64,000 bases of DNA. Source: Streptomyces sp. TSRI0281 (GTDB taxonomy: Bacteria > Actinomycetota > Actinomycetes > Streptomycetales > Streptomycetaceae). Below the pieces are notes generated by a model that was given only the letters and a program-made list of their open reading frames with translations, was not told where the DNA came from and made no database searches. Positions 24,950 through 36,334 of the stretch are shown here, piece after piece. A program made the position numbers and the translations under genes. The stretch is from the NCBI RefSeq assembly GCF_001905125.1, contig NZ_LWLE01000010.1, positions 1 through 64,000 on the forward strand. The letters run 5' to 3'. How positions within the stretch are numbered: the stretch's first letter is position 1; the number at the start of each line of letters is the position of its first letter.

Positions 24950-26058
24950 GACAGGGTGGCGATCGCGTCGCGGCCGCCTTCGAGGAACTCCGGCCAGGAG
25001 CCGCCCTCCGCCTTGCTGCGCGGCTCGACAACACCGTGCAGGTACTTGTTGAGGATGGCCAGGTCCTCGGGTTCGCGCCGCGCCAGCGAGCCGACGAGCG
25101 ACGCGGCGAGGGTGCGGGCCGTCAGCTCGCGCTCACCGAAGAAGTTGCTGTGCAGGATCGCGTCCTCCAGCACGCCGATCTGCTCGGCGCTCGACAACGC
25201 GGACTCCAGCTTCTCGTCGTCGCTGCCGGCCGCGGCGGCCGAGGCCCGCAGATCGGCGAAACTCCGCAGCAGCACGTCGAGCAGGGTCGGCGGCACGTCC
25301 AGTTCGATCTCGTGCCGGCGCAGCAGTTCCTCGGTGCGGAAGCGGACGATCTCCGCCTCGCTCTTCTTGTTGGTCACCACCGGGATGCGGACGAAGTTGA
25401 AGCGTCGCTTGAGCGCGGAGGACAGGTCGTTGACACCCCGGTCGCGGCTGTTGGCCGTGGCGATGACGGAGAAGCCCGGCTTGGCGAAGACGATGTTGTC
25501 GCTGTCCATCTCCGGGACCGAGATGTACTTCTCCGACAGGATCGAGATCAGCGCGTCCTGGACGTCGCTGGTGGAACGGGTCAGCTCCTCGAAGCGGCCG
25601 ATCGCGCCGGACTCCATGGCGGTCATGATCGGCGACGGGATCATCGACTCCCGCGACTGGCCCTTGGCGATCACCATGGACACGTTCCACGAGTACTTGA
25701 TGTGGTCCTCGGTGGTGCCCGCCGTGCCCTGCACGACGAGGGTGGAGTCGCGGCAGATCGCGGCCGCCAGCAGCTCGGCCAGCCAGCTCTTGCCGGTCCC
25801 CGGGTCACCTATAAGCAGCAGACCGCGATCGGAGGCCAGGGTGACGATGGCCCGCTCGACGAGGCTGCGGTCGCCGTACCACTTCTGGGGAATCTCCCGG
25901 TCGAGGCCGTCGGAGCGCTCGGAACCCAGGATGAACAGACGGACCGTCTTGGGCGACAGCCGCCAGGAGAAGGGCTTCGGGCCGTCGTCAAGGGACTCCA
26001 GCCACTCCAGCTCCTCGGCGTACTTGATCTCGGCGGGGGCGCGCAACAGGTCGGACAT
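24946..26058 (-). CDS. MoxR-type AAA+ ATPase
   Basis: This 370-residue AAA+ ATPase of the MoxR/dynein-related (AAA_5) type has Walker A GDPGTGKSW near residue 83, a Walker B-like IGRFEEL, sensor-1 IATANSRDRG, and an arginine-finger region in SSALKRRFNFVRIP. MoxR ATPases act with VWA-domain partners as chaperone-like assemblies that load metals or remodel proteins. The VWA partner is encoded just upstream and the stop overlaps the DUF5682 start (GTGA), so co-translation is likely. ATG 26058 follows GAAAGG. The substrate is unknown. Confidence 0.93.
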   Translation of the reverse strand: MSDLLRAPAEIKYAEELEWLESLDDGPKPFSWRLSPKTVRLFILGSERSDGLDREIPQKWYGDRSLVERAIVTLASDRGLLLIGDPGTGKSWLAELLAAAICRDSTLVVQGTAGTTEDHIKYSWNVSMVIAKGQSRESMIPSPIMTAMESGAIGRFEELTRSTSDVQDALISILSEKYISVPEMDSDNIVFAKPGFSVIATANSRDRGVNDLSSALKRRFNFVRIPVVTNKKSEAEIVRFRTEELLRRHEIELDVPPTLLDVLLRSFADLRASAAAAGSDDEKLESALSSAEQIGVLEDAILHSNFFGERELTARTLAASLVGSLARREPEDLAILNKYLHGVVEPRSKAEGGSWPEFLEGGRDAIATLS

Positions 26059-26138
26059 GTCTGGGCCTTTCGAGGTTCTTGGGTCTGAGTTCGGGGAGCC
26101 GGGTGAGCGGGTACGTACGCTCGCGAGGTGCGGACGCC

Positions 26139-27718
<1,580 letters not shown>

Positions 27719-27722
<4 letters not shown>

Positions 27723-29110
27723 TTCCGCAACAGCCTTCCGGCGCGCTCGCGCAGCACCGCCGCGGCATCCGTGGCGGCCTTCTCCGCCTTGACCCCGGCC
27801 TTGTCCGCCGTACCCCCGGCCCAGGCCCCCGCGTGGACCGCGACAGCCTTCTTCCGCACGGTGCTTTCGACGGCGAGCGGCTGAACGCTGAACGTGCCCG
27901 CGTCCCAGCGGAGCAGGCCGATGCACGCGTTCGACTTGGCCACCGCTTCCGGGGTCAGCGGTCCTGCGGTCGGAACCCGGTCGCCGTCGACGGACAGGTC
28001 GTGCCCGGCGAGCGTGAACGTCAGAGTGCCGTCGTCATTCTTCCGGGCGGTGTAGCCCTCCAGGAAGACGGGTTCGGCGATGCGCGCCGGGTGCCGGTCC
28101 AGGGGCGCGGTCGCCGAAGCGGTCGCGGTGGACAGGGCCACGCGGGCGGTGGCGAAGGCGTCGGCGGGCTCCCCCGGCCGGGCGTGCGCGTCGCTCCAGA
28201 TCAGGTCGCCCTCGGCGGTGACCGGCATGTCGGCCAGATCCATCGAGCGGCCCTCGCCGACGGCGGCCAGGAGTGACATGCGCGGGCGCAGCAACTGCCA
28301 GAGACCGGCTCCGACCACCGTGTCCGGCTTCGGCACCGACACGCTCGCACGTACCAGGCGGGGTGCGGAACCGTCCGCCGGCTCGAACACCGCGTGCACC
28401 TGGGCCTGCACCGCGGTCGGGTGTTCCTGTGTGTCGACGCCGAGGGGCAGGAGGCGGCCGGTGGCCACGCCCGTCGTGGGTACGCCGGCCGCGCCGGGCA
28501 GCGTCAGCAGTATGCCGCGCGACCACAGGTCGGCCCAGCGGCGTACGGGAATCCGTTCGAGGGAAGCGCCGGGGCAGGACGCGGCCAGCTCGGCGGCGAA
28601 GCCGTCGAGGAGCGTCGCCGGCCGGCGCAGGGCCGCGTCCGGAAGCATCGCGGAGACGATCTCCGCCGAACCGGCGACCAGGTCGTGGTCGATGCCCCGC
28701 CATCCGCAGCGCGCCAGTTCGGACAGCCACGCGCGGGCGGCGGTGAGCAGGTTCGCCGCCTGTTGTCCCTCGGGGGCCCGGACGTCCTCGTCCGTGCGGA
28801 CCCGGCCGGTCGCCTCGTCGACGCGGCACATCAGCGCGTCGTGGACGGAGCCGAGCAGTGCCGTACGGGCGGCGGCGAGGGCGACGAAGTGGTCCTCGCC
28901 CGCCGCTCCGGCCATCGCCTTCCCGGCCGCTTCGGCGACCCTGGCGGCCAGCGGAGTCCCGGCGACGGCGTGGGCGAGCGCGGTCGGGCCGGCCTCCCCG
29001 CCGGACTGCGGGCGGAGCAGCCCGGCGACAAGGGCCCGGTCGAAGGCGTCGACGGCCTCCATGGCCTCCTCCAGCCCGTCAACGGTTCCGGTCAGCAGGT
29101 CGGTACGCAT
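27719..29110 (-). CDS. Hypothetical protein of the MoxR/VWA operon
   Basis: This 463-residue soluble protein is rich in helix early on (LEEAMEAVDAFDRALVAGLL) and beta-rich towards the end (YTARKNDDGTLTFTLAGHDL). I see no catalytic motif and no membrane segment. By position beside SWIM, VWA and MoxR genes it may belong to the DUF5691-type partners found in such clusters, but I cannot confirm this. The ATG overlaps the SWIM stop (TGATG) and its own stop overlaps the VWA start (ATGA), so it is translationally coupled on both sides. Confidence 0.8.
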
Positions 29111-29613
29111 CACGCCACCGCCCTGGTCGGGGGGAACCACTGCATCTCGGGCAACGGCGCGGTGTCCGGCGCGAGCTCCAGGTAGGCCAGGTGCCGCAGG
29201 AACCGGCTGAAGACGGCGGCGGAGGCGCCGGAATCCCCCATCGGTGGACGAGCGGCGCTCATGCCCGCCGTGATGGCGGGTCCGCTCAGCTCCTCGTCGG
29301 CGGTCTCCACCTTGAGGTAGCGGGCGACGCGTCCGGCCCCGTACTGGAGCACCGCCTCGTTGAGCATGGCCCGGATGTGGTTGCAGAACGCGCCCCGCGC
29401 CCCACCGCAGGGCCGGTTGTTGTTGGTGCTGCAGGCGAACGCGTAGGTCCCGGCGGCGACCGACGAGACGTAGACCCGTCCGATGTCCGAGCCGCTGGAC
29501 ACCACACCCTGCACCCGTCCGTCGGCCAGTTCGACGAACGGGACCTTGGCGAGCTTGCGCGGCCGTGCGGGTGGTATCACCCGTGCCGTGCTCGACCTCT
29601 CCCAATCAGACAA
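29110..29613 (-). CDS. SWIM zinc-finger protein
   Basis: This 167-residue protein contains a SWIM-type zinc site, with Cys, Cys, Cys and His in YAFACSTNNNRPCGG then AFCNHIRAML (about 58-84). SWIM fingers bind DNA or proteins. It is the first gene of the five-gene leftward operon. The frame has no in-frame ATG before the domain. TTG 29613 is taken as the start because GAGGAG lies 8 nt upstream; an ATG inside that spacer is out of frame. Its function in the MoxR/VWA system is unknown; target recognition is a reasonable guess. Confidence 0.88.
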   Translation of the reverse strand: MSDWERSSTARVIPPARPRKLAKVPFVELADGRVQGVVSSGSDIGRVYVSSVAAGTYAFACSTNNNRPCGGARGAFCNHIRAMLNEAVLQYGAGRVARYLKVETADEELSGPAITAGMSAARPPMGDSGASAAVFSRFLRHLAYLELAPDTAPLPEMQWFPPTRAVA

Positions 29614-29835
29614 CGCGCCATCTCCTCATACGCCGAAGGGGTTCCGCGCCAGAACGGCGGGATACGGAGCAACCTACGTGTGACCACTGACAACGCCCGC
29701 TCCCCGCCTCCACGGCCGCACCGGGAGAGAGCCGTTGGAGGGTGCGGGCCGGGCGGGGGCCCGACAGGAGCCGGGCAGGGCGCCGAGGCCCGGGTCGGAG
29801 CCCGGCATGAAGGAGCCGGGCGGCATCATGGGGGC

Positions 29836-30171
29836 ATGATCACCATTCATCTCAGGTACGAGATCGATGCCGACAAGCTTGAGGACTTCGAGGAATACGG
29901 TCGCCGCTGGGTGGGGCTCGTCAACCGCTTCGGCGGGACGCACCACGGCTACTTCCTGCCGAGCGAGGGCGACAGCGACATCGCCTACGCCCTCTTCTCC
30001 TTTCCCAGCCTCGCCAGGTACGAGAAGTACCGCGAGGACAGCATGTCCGACCCCGAGTGCCAGGAGGCCTTCGAACTGGCGCGCAGAACCCGCTGCATCA
30101 AGCGGTACGAGCGCCGCTTCCTCCGGCCGCTCGACGGCTCGCCCCCGGCCGCGGGCGCCGACGCGAACTGA
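29836..30171 (+). CDS. NIPSNAP-family protein
   Basis: This 111-residue dimeric alpha-beta barrel type protein shows the NIPSNAP pattern: ITIHLRYEIDADKLEDFEEY at the N-terminus, then FGGTHHGYFLPSEGDSDIAY and a FPSLARYEKYRED segment. Family members bind small ligands; no enzyme activity is firmly assigned. It is divergent from the MoxR/VWA operon across 222 bp and appears monocistronic. ATG 29836 is the only ATG at the start of the domain. Confidence 0.9.
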   Translation: MITIHLRYEIDADKLEDFEEYGRRWVGLVNRFGGTHHGYFLPSEGDSDIAYALFSFPSLARYEKYREDSMSDPECQEAFELARRTRCIKRYERRFLRPLDGSPPAAGADAN

Positions 30172-30185
30172 CCGAGCCGAACGGT

Positions 30186-30345
30186 CCCGACGTCACTTCA
30201 CGGTAAACGCAGAAGGGGTGCCCGGCCGGGTCGGTGAAGACCCGCCACCGGTCGGCTTCCAGTTGGTGCCCGGGTTTCCCCGCGCCCAACTCCATCAGTA
30301 CGGGATGCGGACCGGCCGGCCGCCCGGGAGGCCGGCCAGGTGTGC
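30186..30345 (-). pseudogene. VOC/glyoxalase-family C-terminal fragment
   Basis: Read leftward, LMELGAGKPGHQ followed by WRVFTDPAGHPFCVYREV is the characteristic C-terminal strand pair of Streptomyces VOC-superfamily proteins. The rest of the domain is absent and no start is present. It is a short relic next to other broken genes. Confidence 0.45.
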
Positions 30346-30469
30346 AACACGTACTGCGACACCCGCGCCCCCGCCTCGCCGCAGGAAACCGCACCCCGGT
30401 CACCGCTTCCCTCCACGGCCGTATCCTCGCGCTCCATCTCTCCGATAACGAAGTCATGGGTGGGGTTCC

Positions 30470-31517
30470 GTGGAGAACGCCGTTCCGGGCGACCAGGTCT
30501 GGCTGGACCGGTCCTTCGACGGCGGCCGGTCGTGGTCCTCCGGAAGCAGACTCGGTGCGACGCCCGTCCCGCAGGGGGCGGCCGGGTGGCGCACCTTGAT
30601 GTACAACGTGGACCAGTGGGACACCGGCGGGATCGGCGCGCTGCGCGCCTGCGGCAAGGCCGGCGACCGGGCCGGGATCGCCTGCACCGGCTGGGCCAGG
30701 ACCGACTGGAACGCGTGGAGCGCGAGTACGGCGGCGGCGACCGCGCTGATGATGGGGTACGACCGCAACTCCGGGAAGTTCGCCGGATGGTGGACATCGG
30801 CGACCTCCCTCACCGCCCTGATCGACAACATCCGTATCACCGGAATGCCGAGCTACCGCTACGCGATCGTCGGAGACGTACGGGAAGCTGATCGACGACG
30901 AGGGCGGCGACTTCACCAACTCCTGTCCGGACGACACCGGTCGGTGGGGTCCGGCCTGGGTGGCGGCGTACGACCTGACGGGGGACGCGCGGTATCTGCG
31001 GACCGCCCGCACGGACGCCGACCACATGCACGACTACTGGACCTCGACGTGCGGCGGCGGGGTGCAGTGGGCCACCGACAAGCCCTACAGGAACGCCATC
31101 ACCAACGAGCTCTACCTCCAGCTCAACGCCGCCCTGCACAACCGGATCGACGGGGACAGTACGTACCTCCGGCGGGCCGAGGACGAGTGGGCCTGGTTCC
31201 GGAAGAGCGGAATGATCAACTCGGGCGGAACCGTCAACGACGGCCTCGACTCCGCCTGCGCGAACAACGGCGACACCACCTGGACCTACAACCAGGGAGT
31301 GATCCTCGCCGGTCTCGCGGAACTGCACCGCGCGACGGGTGACGACGCGCTGCTGGACAGTGCCCGCGCCCTGGCCGGCTCCTCCACCTCGTCGGGCCAC
31401 CTCAACCCCGGCGGGACCCTGCGCGAGCCGTACGAGCCCGACGGAACCGGGTGCACGTCCGACGATGACTCGTTCAAGGGCGCCTACGCCCGTGGACTCG
31501 GCATCCTCAACACCTGA
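30470..31517 (+). pseudogene. GH76 (alpha-1,6-mannanase-like) gene, truncated and frameshifted
   Basis: The first frame carries VWLDRSFDGGRSWSSGSRLG, WRTLMYNVDQWD and ALIDNIRITGMPSYRYAI. From about 30876 a second frame continues with YGKLIDDEGGDFTNSC, PDDTGRWGPAWVAAYDLTGD (containing the paired catalytic Asp of GH76), ITNELYLQLNAALH and the closing SFKGAYARGLGIL. The whole matches secreted Streptomyces GH76 proteins that act on alpha-1,6-mannan, but the signal peptide and N-terminus are missing, the frame shifts at about 30876, and the last part is cut by a stop. Residual function is unlikely. Confidence 0.75.
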
Positions 31518-31636
31518 AGCGGGCGCTCCACCGCCGCCCTTATGCGTACGCGCACGACGCGGCGGGCCCACGGCATCCACCCGTTCGACCCGCTTCACGG
31601 CACATTCCTGCCCGGACGAATCCGAGGACCCACACA

Positions 31637-32424
31637 ATGACCGACAGGCGACCGACGGGCCGAAGGGCCCGGACCCTGTGCAAAGGCGCGGCCACCGCAC
31701 TGTCCGCGGCCGTGCTGGTGCTGGCCTCCCCCGCGCAGGCCCATGCCGCTCCGCCCCCGGCGCTGCCCGGCAACGCGGGGGAAGCCGAGCTGCGGTTCCA
31801 GCCGGCCTTCGACTACGACAGGGACGGGTGCTACGCGAGCCCGGCCATCGGCCCCGACGCACCATCGCACCCGGCCTGAAGATCGGCGGGGATGTCAACG
31901 GCAACTGCCGTGACCTGTCCGACCTGGAGAACAGCAACAGCTGCTCCCGGGAGAAGTGCAACAACGGCTGGTGCGCCTACGTGTACGCGCTCTACTTCGA
32001 GAAGGACCAGGTCTCGCTCGGCGGGGGCAGCGCCGGTCACCGCCACGACTGGGAGCACGTCGTGGTCTGGGTCCGGGGCGACCAGGTCGAGTACGTGTCC
32101 ACGTCGGCCCACGGCGGGTTCGCGGTTCACCCCCGCTCGGAGGTGTTGTTCGAGGGCTCGCACCCGAAGGTCGTCTACCACAAGGACGGAGGGAGCACCC
32201 ACTGCTTCCGGACCGCCGCCACCCACGACGACCCGCCGGAGAACCATCGGAGCACGTGGCAGTACCCCACGCCGGTCGGCTGGAACGGCTACCCCGGGGG
32301 ACTGCGCGACAAGCTCGCCGCAGCGGACTTCGGCAGCGCTCTCCTCGGCATCAAGGACGACCAGTTCAACGGGCACCTGGCGCGTGCGAAGCCGTCCGGC
32401 ATTCCCTTCGACCCGGAGGGCTGA
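31637..32424 (+). pseudogene. NPP1/NLP-type necrosis-inducing protein, one-base frameshift
   Basis: ATG 31637 opens a signal peptide (about 34 residues, ending AQAHAAPP) and the mature start FQPAFDYDRDGCYASPAIGP. The frame breaks near 31858. One extra G there would restore TIAPGLKIGGDVNGNC and the rest, including the family signature GHRHDWEHVVVWV and the C-terminal SALLGIKDDQFNGHL. NLPs bind plant sphingolipids and lyse eudicot cells; actinobacterial members are less studied. The remaining sequence looks intact, so a recent mutation or a sequencing error is possible. Confidence 0.75.
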
Positions 32425-32455
32425 GCCGGTTGCCGGGGTCCCGGCGCAGCGCGAA

Positions 32456-32488
32456 CGCGGCCACCCGCTCGATGAGCGGGTGGCCGCG
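32456..32488. terminator. Bidirectional terminator, 15-bp stem
   Basis: CGCGGCCACCCGCTC pairs perfectly with GAGCGGGTGGCCGCG around a 3-nt loop, between the converging NPP1-like and DUF4232 genes. Confidence 0.85.
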
Positions 32489-32512
32489 GAACTGCCGGTG
32501 GTGTGCGGAGTT

Positions 32513-33259
32513 CTAGAAGTCGTCGGCGCCGTTGCGCAGCTCGTACGTCCAGTAGCCGGTCTTCGCGACGGCGTCGTCGACGGCGATGCCGCCCTTGGGC
32601 GCGGTCACGGTCTTGCTGCCCTCGGCGGGGCCGTCGGCGGCGAAGAGGTTCACATAGAAGGAGGTGACGGCGTGGTTCTCCTCGTCGACGCCTCCGTTGT
32701 TGATCCGCACGGCCGCGTAGGCCGGGGCGCCGGGCTCCAGCACGATGGGGGTGCCCGGCTTGCTCTTGGCGACCGGCGGGACGTCCTTGGAGGTCTGGGG
32801 AAGGTCACCGAACGCGACCAGCGGGTACTGGAGCAGCGTGCAGGTCTTGCCCGAGGTGTTCTTCGCCGTCAGCGTGATGTGCGTGGTGGGCACACCATCC
32901 TGCTTGGCCGCGGTGACCTTCACGTCGTTGGCGGTGCAGGCGGGGGCCTTGACACCGGTCTTCTTCTTGGAGCCCGCCTGCGTGGCACCGCCGGTGGCAC
33001 CGGCGGTGCCCGAACCGGAGGTGACCGAGCCCGCGGTGCTCGAACCGGTCGTTCCCGCGCCCTCGGTACCCGATCCGGTGGTACCCGTGCCCGCTTCGCC
33101 CGCTTCGCCCTCGGCGGCCTTGGCGGCCTTCGGGGCCGAGACGGGCGCGGCGCCGTCCTTCTTGCCGCTGTCGTCGCCACCGCAGGCGGTGAGCGCCATG
33201 CTGAGGGCGGCGACGGCGGTCGCGGCGAGAACGGCAGGGCGGCGGATGGAGGTACGCAT
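32513..33259 (-). CDS. DUF4232 lipoprotein
   Basis: This 248-residue protein has a lipoprotein signal peptide (RR at 6-7, lipobox LTAC with Cys26), then a long Gly/Ser/Thr/Ala linker (about 40-105) and a C-terminal DUF4232 beta-sandwich (PACTANDVKV, ITLTAKNTSGKTCTLLQYP). Such proteins are anchored on the outer face of the membrane; their function is unknown. GGGGAG lies upstream of ATG 33259. It has its own divergent promoter region shared with the sugar transferase. Confidence 0.9.
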   Translation of the reverse strand: MRTSIRRPAVLAATAVAALSMALTACGGDDSGKKDGAAPVSAPKAAKAAEGEAGEAGTGTTGSGTEGAGTTGSSTAGSVTSGSGTAGATGGATQAGSKKKTGVKAPACTANDVKVTAAKQDGVPTTHITLTAKNTSGKTCTLLQYPLVAFGDLPQTSKDVPPVAKSKPGTPIVLEPGAPAYAAVRINNGGVDEENHAVTSFYVNLFAADGPAEGSKTVTAPKGGIAVDDAVAKTGYWTYELRNGADDF

Positions 33260-33652
33260 GTGGGGCTCCCCGTGAGATGCGGTGGGTCTGTGGTCGATGT
33301 CCGTTGCCGGGCATCCGGTCCGTGGTCCGGTCACAGCTTGTGGCCCCGCCCTGCCGTTCTGCTGACGTACCGCTGACGTACCGCTGACGCCCCTGGCATC
33401 AGCCGTCGGACCCTCACCGGGAGGCCGCAAGCGCTTGCTCAAATCCTTCAAATCCCAACACCCGTACACAGAAGCCGAGATCACTCACGAATGGGATGCC
33501 ACGGCCATGCCTCCGATGTGTCTGAACTTCACGAGAACTCCAGCGAAATGGCACCTGTGTGGATATCGTGCACCGAGCGATGGCGCATCCGTCAGTCCAT
33601 GGGATCGGCGGATGCGCCGCGTTTCTGGGGTGCGACCGTGACTGGGGGGTCC
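33260..33652. other. Divergent region ahead of the exopolysaccharide locus
   Basis: No gene is supported. An 11-nt tandem repeat (GCTGACGTACC, two units and a partial third, 33361-33389) lies about 100 nt upstream of the lipoprotein gene. The AT-richer part (33430-33560) likely contains promoters for the lipoprotein and the sugar transferase. Confidence 0.5.
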
Positions 33653-35191
33653 ATGGGGCATGTCGAGATACCCGAAACCAATACATCCGGACCGGTAGGG
33701 CTCCGGGGCGCGCCGCGTCCCCGCACCGCCGCGTCCCGGACCCGCGCCGTGGCCCCGGAGCAGTTGTGGCGGGCCCCGACCGTGCGGCGCGACCTTTCGG
33801 GCCCGGCCAGGGCCGGGAGGGGGGCGGGGCGGCGTCCGTCCCTGCTCGCCCTGACCGAGGCCGTGGCGCTCGCCGTGCCGGCCTGGCTGCTCCTGCGCGC
33901 CGGTGACCAGTCGGGGCCGCTGGGCGCCGCGGTCATGGGCGGGCTGGTCTGGGCCGGGCTGCGGGCCTGCCGCGGCCGGTACGCGGACCGGCCGCGCGCC
34001 GAGCCGGGCGGGGCGCTGAGCGTGCCCGGCGACTGGCTGCTGCTCATCGGTGCGCTCGCCGTGCTGCGTACGGTGACGGGTGGCTCGGTGGACCCGGCGA
34101 CGGAGATCGTGGCGCTGGCGCCGGGGCTGGGGCTGACCGCCCTCGTCGCGGTTCTGCGGCCGTTACGGCGGACCGCGCGGCCGGCGCGGCGGGTCCTGCT
34201 GGTCGGCGAGGCGCCGGGGGTCGACCGGGCGGTGCGGCTGCTCACCTCCCGGACCGGCCACGGGTATGACGTGGTGGCCGCGATACCCGTGGGTCCGGTG
34301 GCACTGGAGCACGATGTACAGGTCCCCGGGCGGCTGGCCTCGTGCCCGGCGGACGACGACGTGTCGACGGTGCTGGGCGGGGCCTTCGCCCACGAGGCGG
34401 ATCTGGTGCTGGTGGCTCCCGGGCCCCGGATGACCGGGGACCGGCTGCGGCGGCTGGGGTGGGGGCTGCACGACGGGGGCATAGCCCTGTGTGTGCTCTC
34501 GGAGCTCTCCGGCATCGCGGCGGGGCGGGTCAGGCCCGCCGCGGTCGCCGGCCTGACGCTGCTGCATATCTCGCCGCCGCTGCGGCGCGGCCCACAGGCG
34601 GCGGTGAAGGTGCTGCTGGACCGGTGCGGTGCGCTGTTCGGGCTGTTGTTACTGGCCCCGCTGATGCTGGCGGTGGCGCTGAGTGTGCGGGTGTCGTCGC
34701 GCGGCCCGGTGTTCCACCGCCAGGTCCGCCAGGGTCAGCACAACCAGCCGTTCACCATGTGGAAGTTCCGCACGATGGTGGCGGACGCGGAGAGCCGCAA
34801 GGCGCAGCTCGTCGCGGCCGACGAGGGCGCGGGGCCGATGTTCAAGGTGCGCCGCGATCCGCGGGTGACACCGATCGGCCGGGCACTGCGCCGCACGTCC
34901 CTCGATGAACTCCCACAGTTGATCAATGTGTTGATGGGACACATGTCCCTCGTGGGGCCCCGTCCGCCGCTGCCGGAGGAGGCGTCCCGCTATGACGAGC
35001 GGGAACACCGGCGGCTCGCGGTCAAGCCGGGCCTCACGGGGCTGTGGCAGGTCAGCGGACGGTCGGACCTGTCCTGGCAGGAGACCGTCTCGCTGGACCT
35101 CTGGTACGTCGACAACTGGTCGGTGGCCACGGACATGGGGCTTCTCGCCCGTACGGTGCGCGCCGTCACCGACGGCCGCGGGGCCTACTGA
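33653..35191 (+). CDS. Polyprenyl-phosphate sugar-1-phosphate transferase (priming enzyme)
   Basis: This protein of about 512 residues has an N-terminal membrane part with several hydrophobic segments and a CoA-binding-like middle domain (RVLLVGEAPGVDRAVRLL). The C-terminal bacterial sugar transferase domain (WcaJ/CpsE type) begins at LLDRCGALFGLLLLAPL, with MWKFRTMVADAE, RRTSLDELPQLINVL, SLVGPRPPLP and KPGLTGLWQVSGRSDL. It should transfer the first sugar-phosphate to undecaprenyl phosphate and so start the exopolysaccharide repeat unit. Start is uncertain: ATG 33653 follows GGGGGG, while GTG 33638 and ATG 33599 are in frame. It is the leftmost gene of the polymer locus. Confidence 0.92.
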   Translation: MGHVEIPETNTSGPVGLRGAPRPRTAASRTRAVAPEQLWRAPTVRRDLSGPARAGRGAGRRPSLLALTEAVALAVPAWLLLRAGDQSGPLGAAVMGGLVWAGLRACRGRYADRPRAEPGGALSVPGDWLLLIGALAVLRTVTGGSVDPATEIVALAPGLGLTALVAVLRPLRRTARPARRVLLVGEAPGVDRAVRLLTSRTGHGYDVVAAIPVGPVALEHDVQVPGRLASCPADDDVSTVLGGAFAHEADLVLVAPGPRMTGDRLRRLGWGLHDGGIALCVLSELSGIAAGRVRPAAVAGLTLLHISPPLRRGPQAAVKVLLDRCGALFGLLLLAPLMLAVALSVRVSSRGPVFHRQVRQGQHNQPFTMWKFRTMVADAESRKAQLVAADEGAGPMFKVRRDPRVTPIGRALRRTSLDELPQLINVLMGHMSLVGPRPPLPEEASRYDEREHRRLAVKPGLTGLWQVSGRSDLSWQETVSLDLWYVDNWSVATDMGLLARTVRAVTDGRGAY

Positions 35192-35236
35192 GAGCGGGCG
35201 GGCGTGCCGATGCGAGAGGGAGGGCCGGGTGGACGG

Positions 35237-36220
35237 TCAGGCCAGGGGGGCGGGCCGGCCGAGCCACCAGGCGTACGTACGGGCGATGCCGTCCTTCAGC
35301 GGGATCCGCGGTGTGAAGCCGATCGAGGACAGCCGGGAGACGTCGAGGAGCTTGCGCGGGGTCCCGTCCGGCTTCGAGACGTCCCAGGCGATGTGTCCTT
35401 GATACCCCGTCACTTCCCGGACAGTTTCCGCGAGTTCCCGAATGGTGAGGTCCTGTCCGCAGCCGATGTTGACGGGTTCGTCGCCGTCGTAGGTCTCCAG
35501 CAGCCGTACGCAGGCGGCGGCGAGGTCGTCGACGTGGAGGAATTCGCGGCGGGGGCTTCCGGAGCCCCACAGGGTGACCTCGGGCGCGTTGTCCCGCTTC
35601 GCCTCGTGGAAGCGGCGGATCAGTGCGGGCAGGACGTGCGAGGTCTCCAGGTCGAAGTTGTCGCCGGGTCCGTAGAGATTGGTGGGCATGGCGCTGATGT
35701 ACGCGGCGCCGTACTGCCTCCGGTACGACTGGATCTGTGTGATTCCGGCGATCTTGGCCAGGGCGTACGCCTCGTTGGTCGGCTCCAGCGGGCCGGTGAG
35801 CAGCGCGTCCTCGCGGATCGGCTGGGGGGCGTGCTTGGGGTAGATGCAGGAGGACCCGAGGAACAGCAGCCGCCCGGTCCCGGCGGTGTGCGCTCCGGCG
35901 ATCACGCTGAGCTGGATGCGGAGGTTGTCCTCAAGGAACTGCACCGGATAGGTGCTGTTGGCCATGATCCCGCCCACCTTGGCGGCGGCCAGGACGACGG
36001 CGTCCGGTCGGATGTCGCGCAGATACGCCTCGGTCGGCGCCGCCTCGCGCAGATCGAGCAGTTCGCGGCCACGGGTGAGCACCTCATGGCCCTCGGCGGT
36101 GAGGCGGCGCACCAGTGCCGAGCCGACGAGACCGCGGTGACCCGCCACGAATATGCGGGAGCCGGGGCGCAGTAGGGGGCGGACGGATTCCTGGGGAGGG
36201 CCGGGGAGATCGGTCGTCAT
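35237..36220 (-). CDS. fcl: GDP-L-fucose synthase
   Basis: This 327-residue extended SDR epimerase/reductase shows FVAGHRGLVGSALVRRL (Rossmann GxxGxxG), AAAKVGGI, LGSSCIYPKHA, the catalytic YALAK and NLYGPGDNFD, all hallmarks of Fcl/WcaG. It converts GDP-4-keto-6-deoxymannose, the product of the neighbouring Gmd, to GDP-L-fucose. It is divergent from gmd with a 114-bp gap. ATG 36220 has no clear Shine-Dalgarno, so a leaderless transcript is possible. Confidence 0.95.
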   Translation of the reverse strand: MTTDLPGPPQESVRPLLRPGSRIFVAGHRGLVGSALVRRLTAEGHEVLTRGRELLDLREAAPTEAYLRDIRPDAVVLAAAKVGGIMANSTYPVQFLEDNLRIQLSVIAGAHTAGTGRLLFLGSSCIYPKHAPQPIREDALLTGPLEPTNEAYALAKIAGITQIQSYRRQYGAAYISAMPTNLYGPGDNFDLETSHVLPALIRRFHEAKRDNAPEVTLWGSGSPRREFLHVDDLAAACVRLLETYDGDEPVNIGCGQDLTIRELAETVREVTGYQGHIAWDVSKPDGTPRKLLDVSRLSSIGFTPRIPLKDGIARTYAWWLGRPAPLA

Positions 36221-36334
36221 GGCTCGGATTGTGCCAGCAGCCGTACCTCGCCGAGACCTTTTGCCGCAGAACATTCCAAAGTCCGAAATTTCGGTGAACG
36301 ACTCGCCCCTCGGGCGAACACAGAAGGGGGAGCC

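Noticed and set aside
31637..32424. Two separate small genes (signal-peptide protein and a cytoplasmic protein)
   Set aside because: The two frames together reconstruct one continuous NPP1-type protein with a single-base repair, so one broken gene is the simpler reading.
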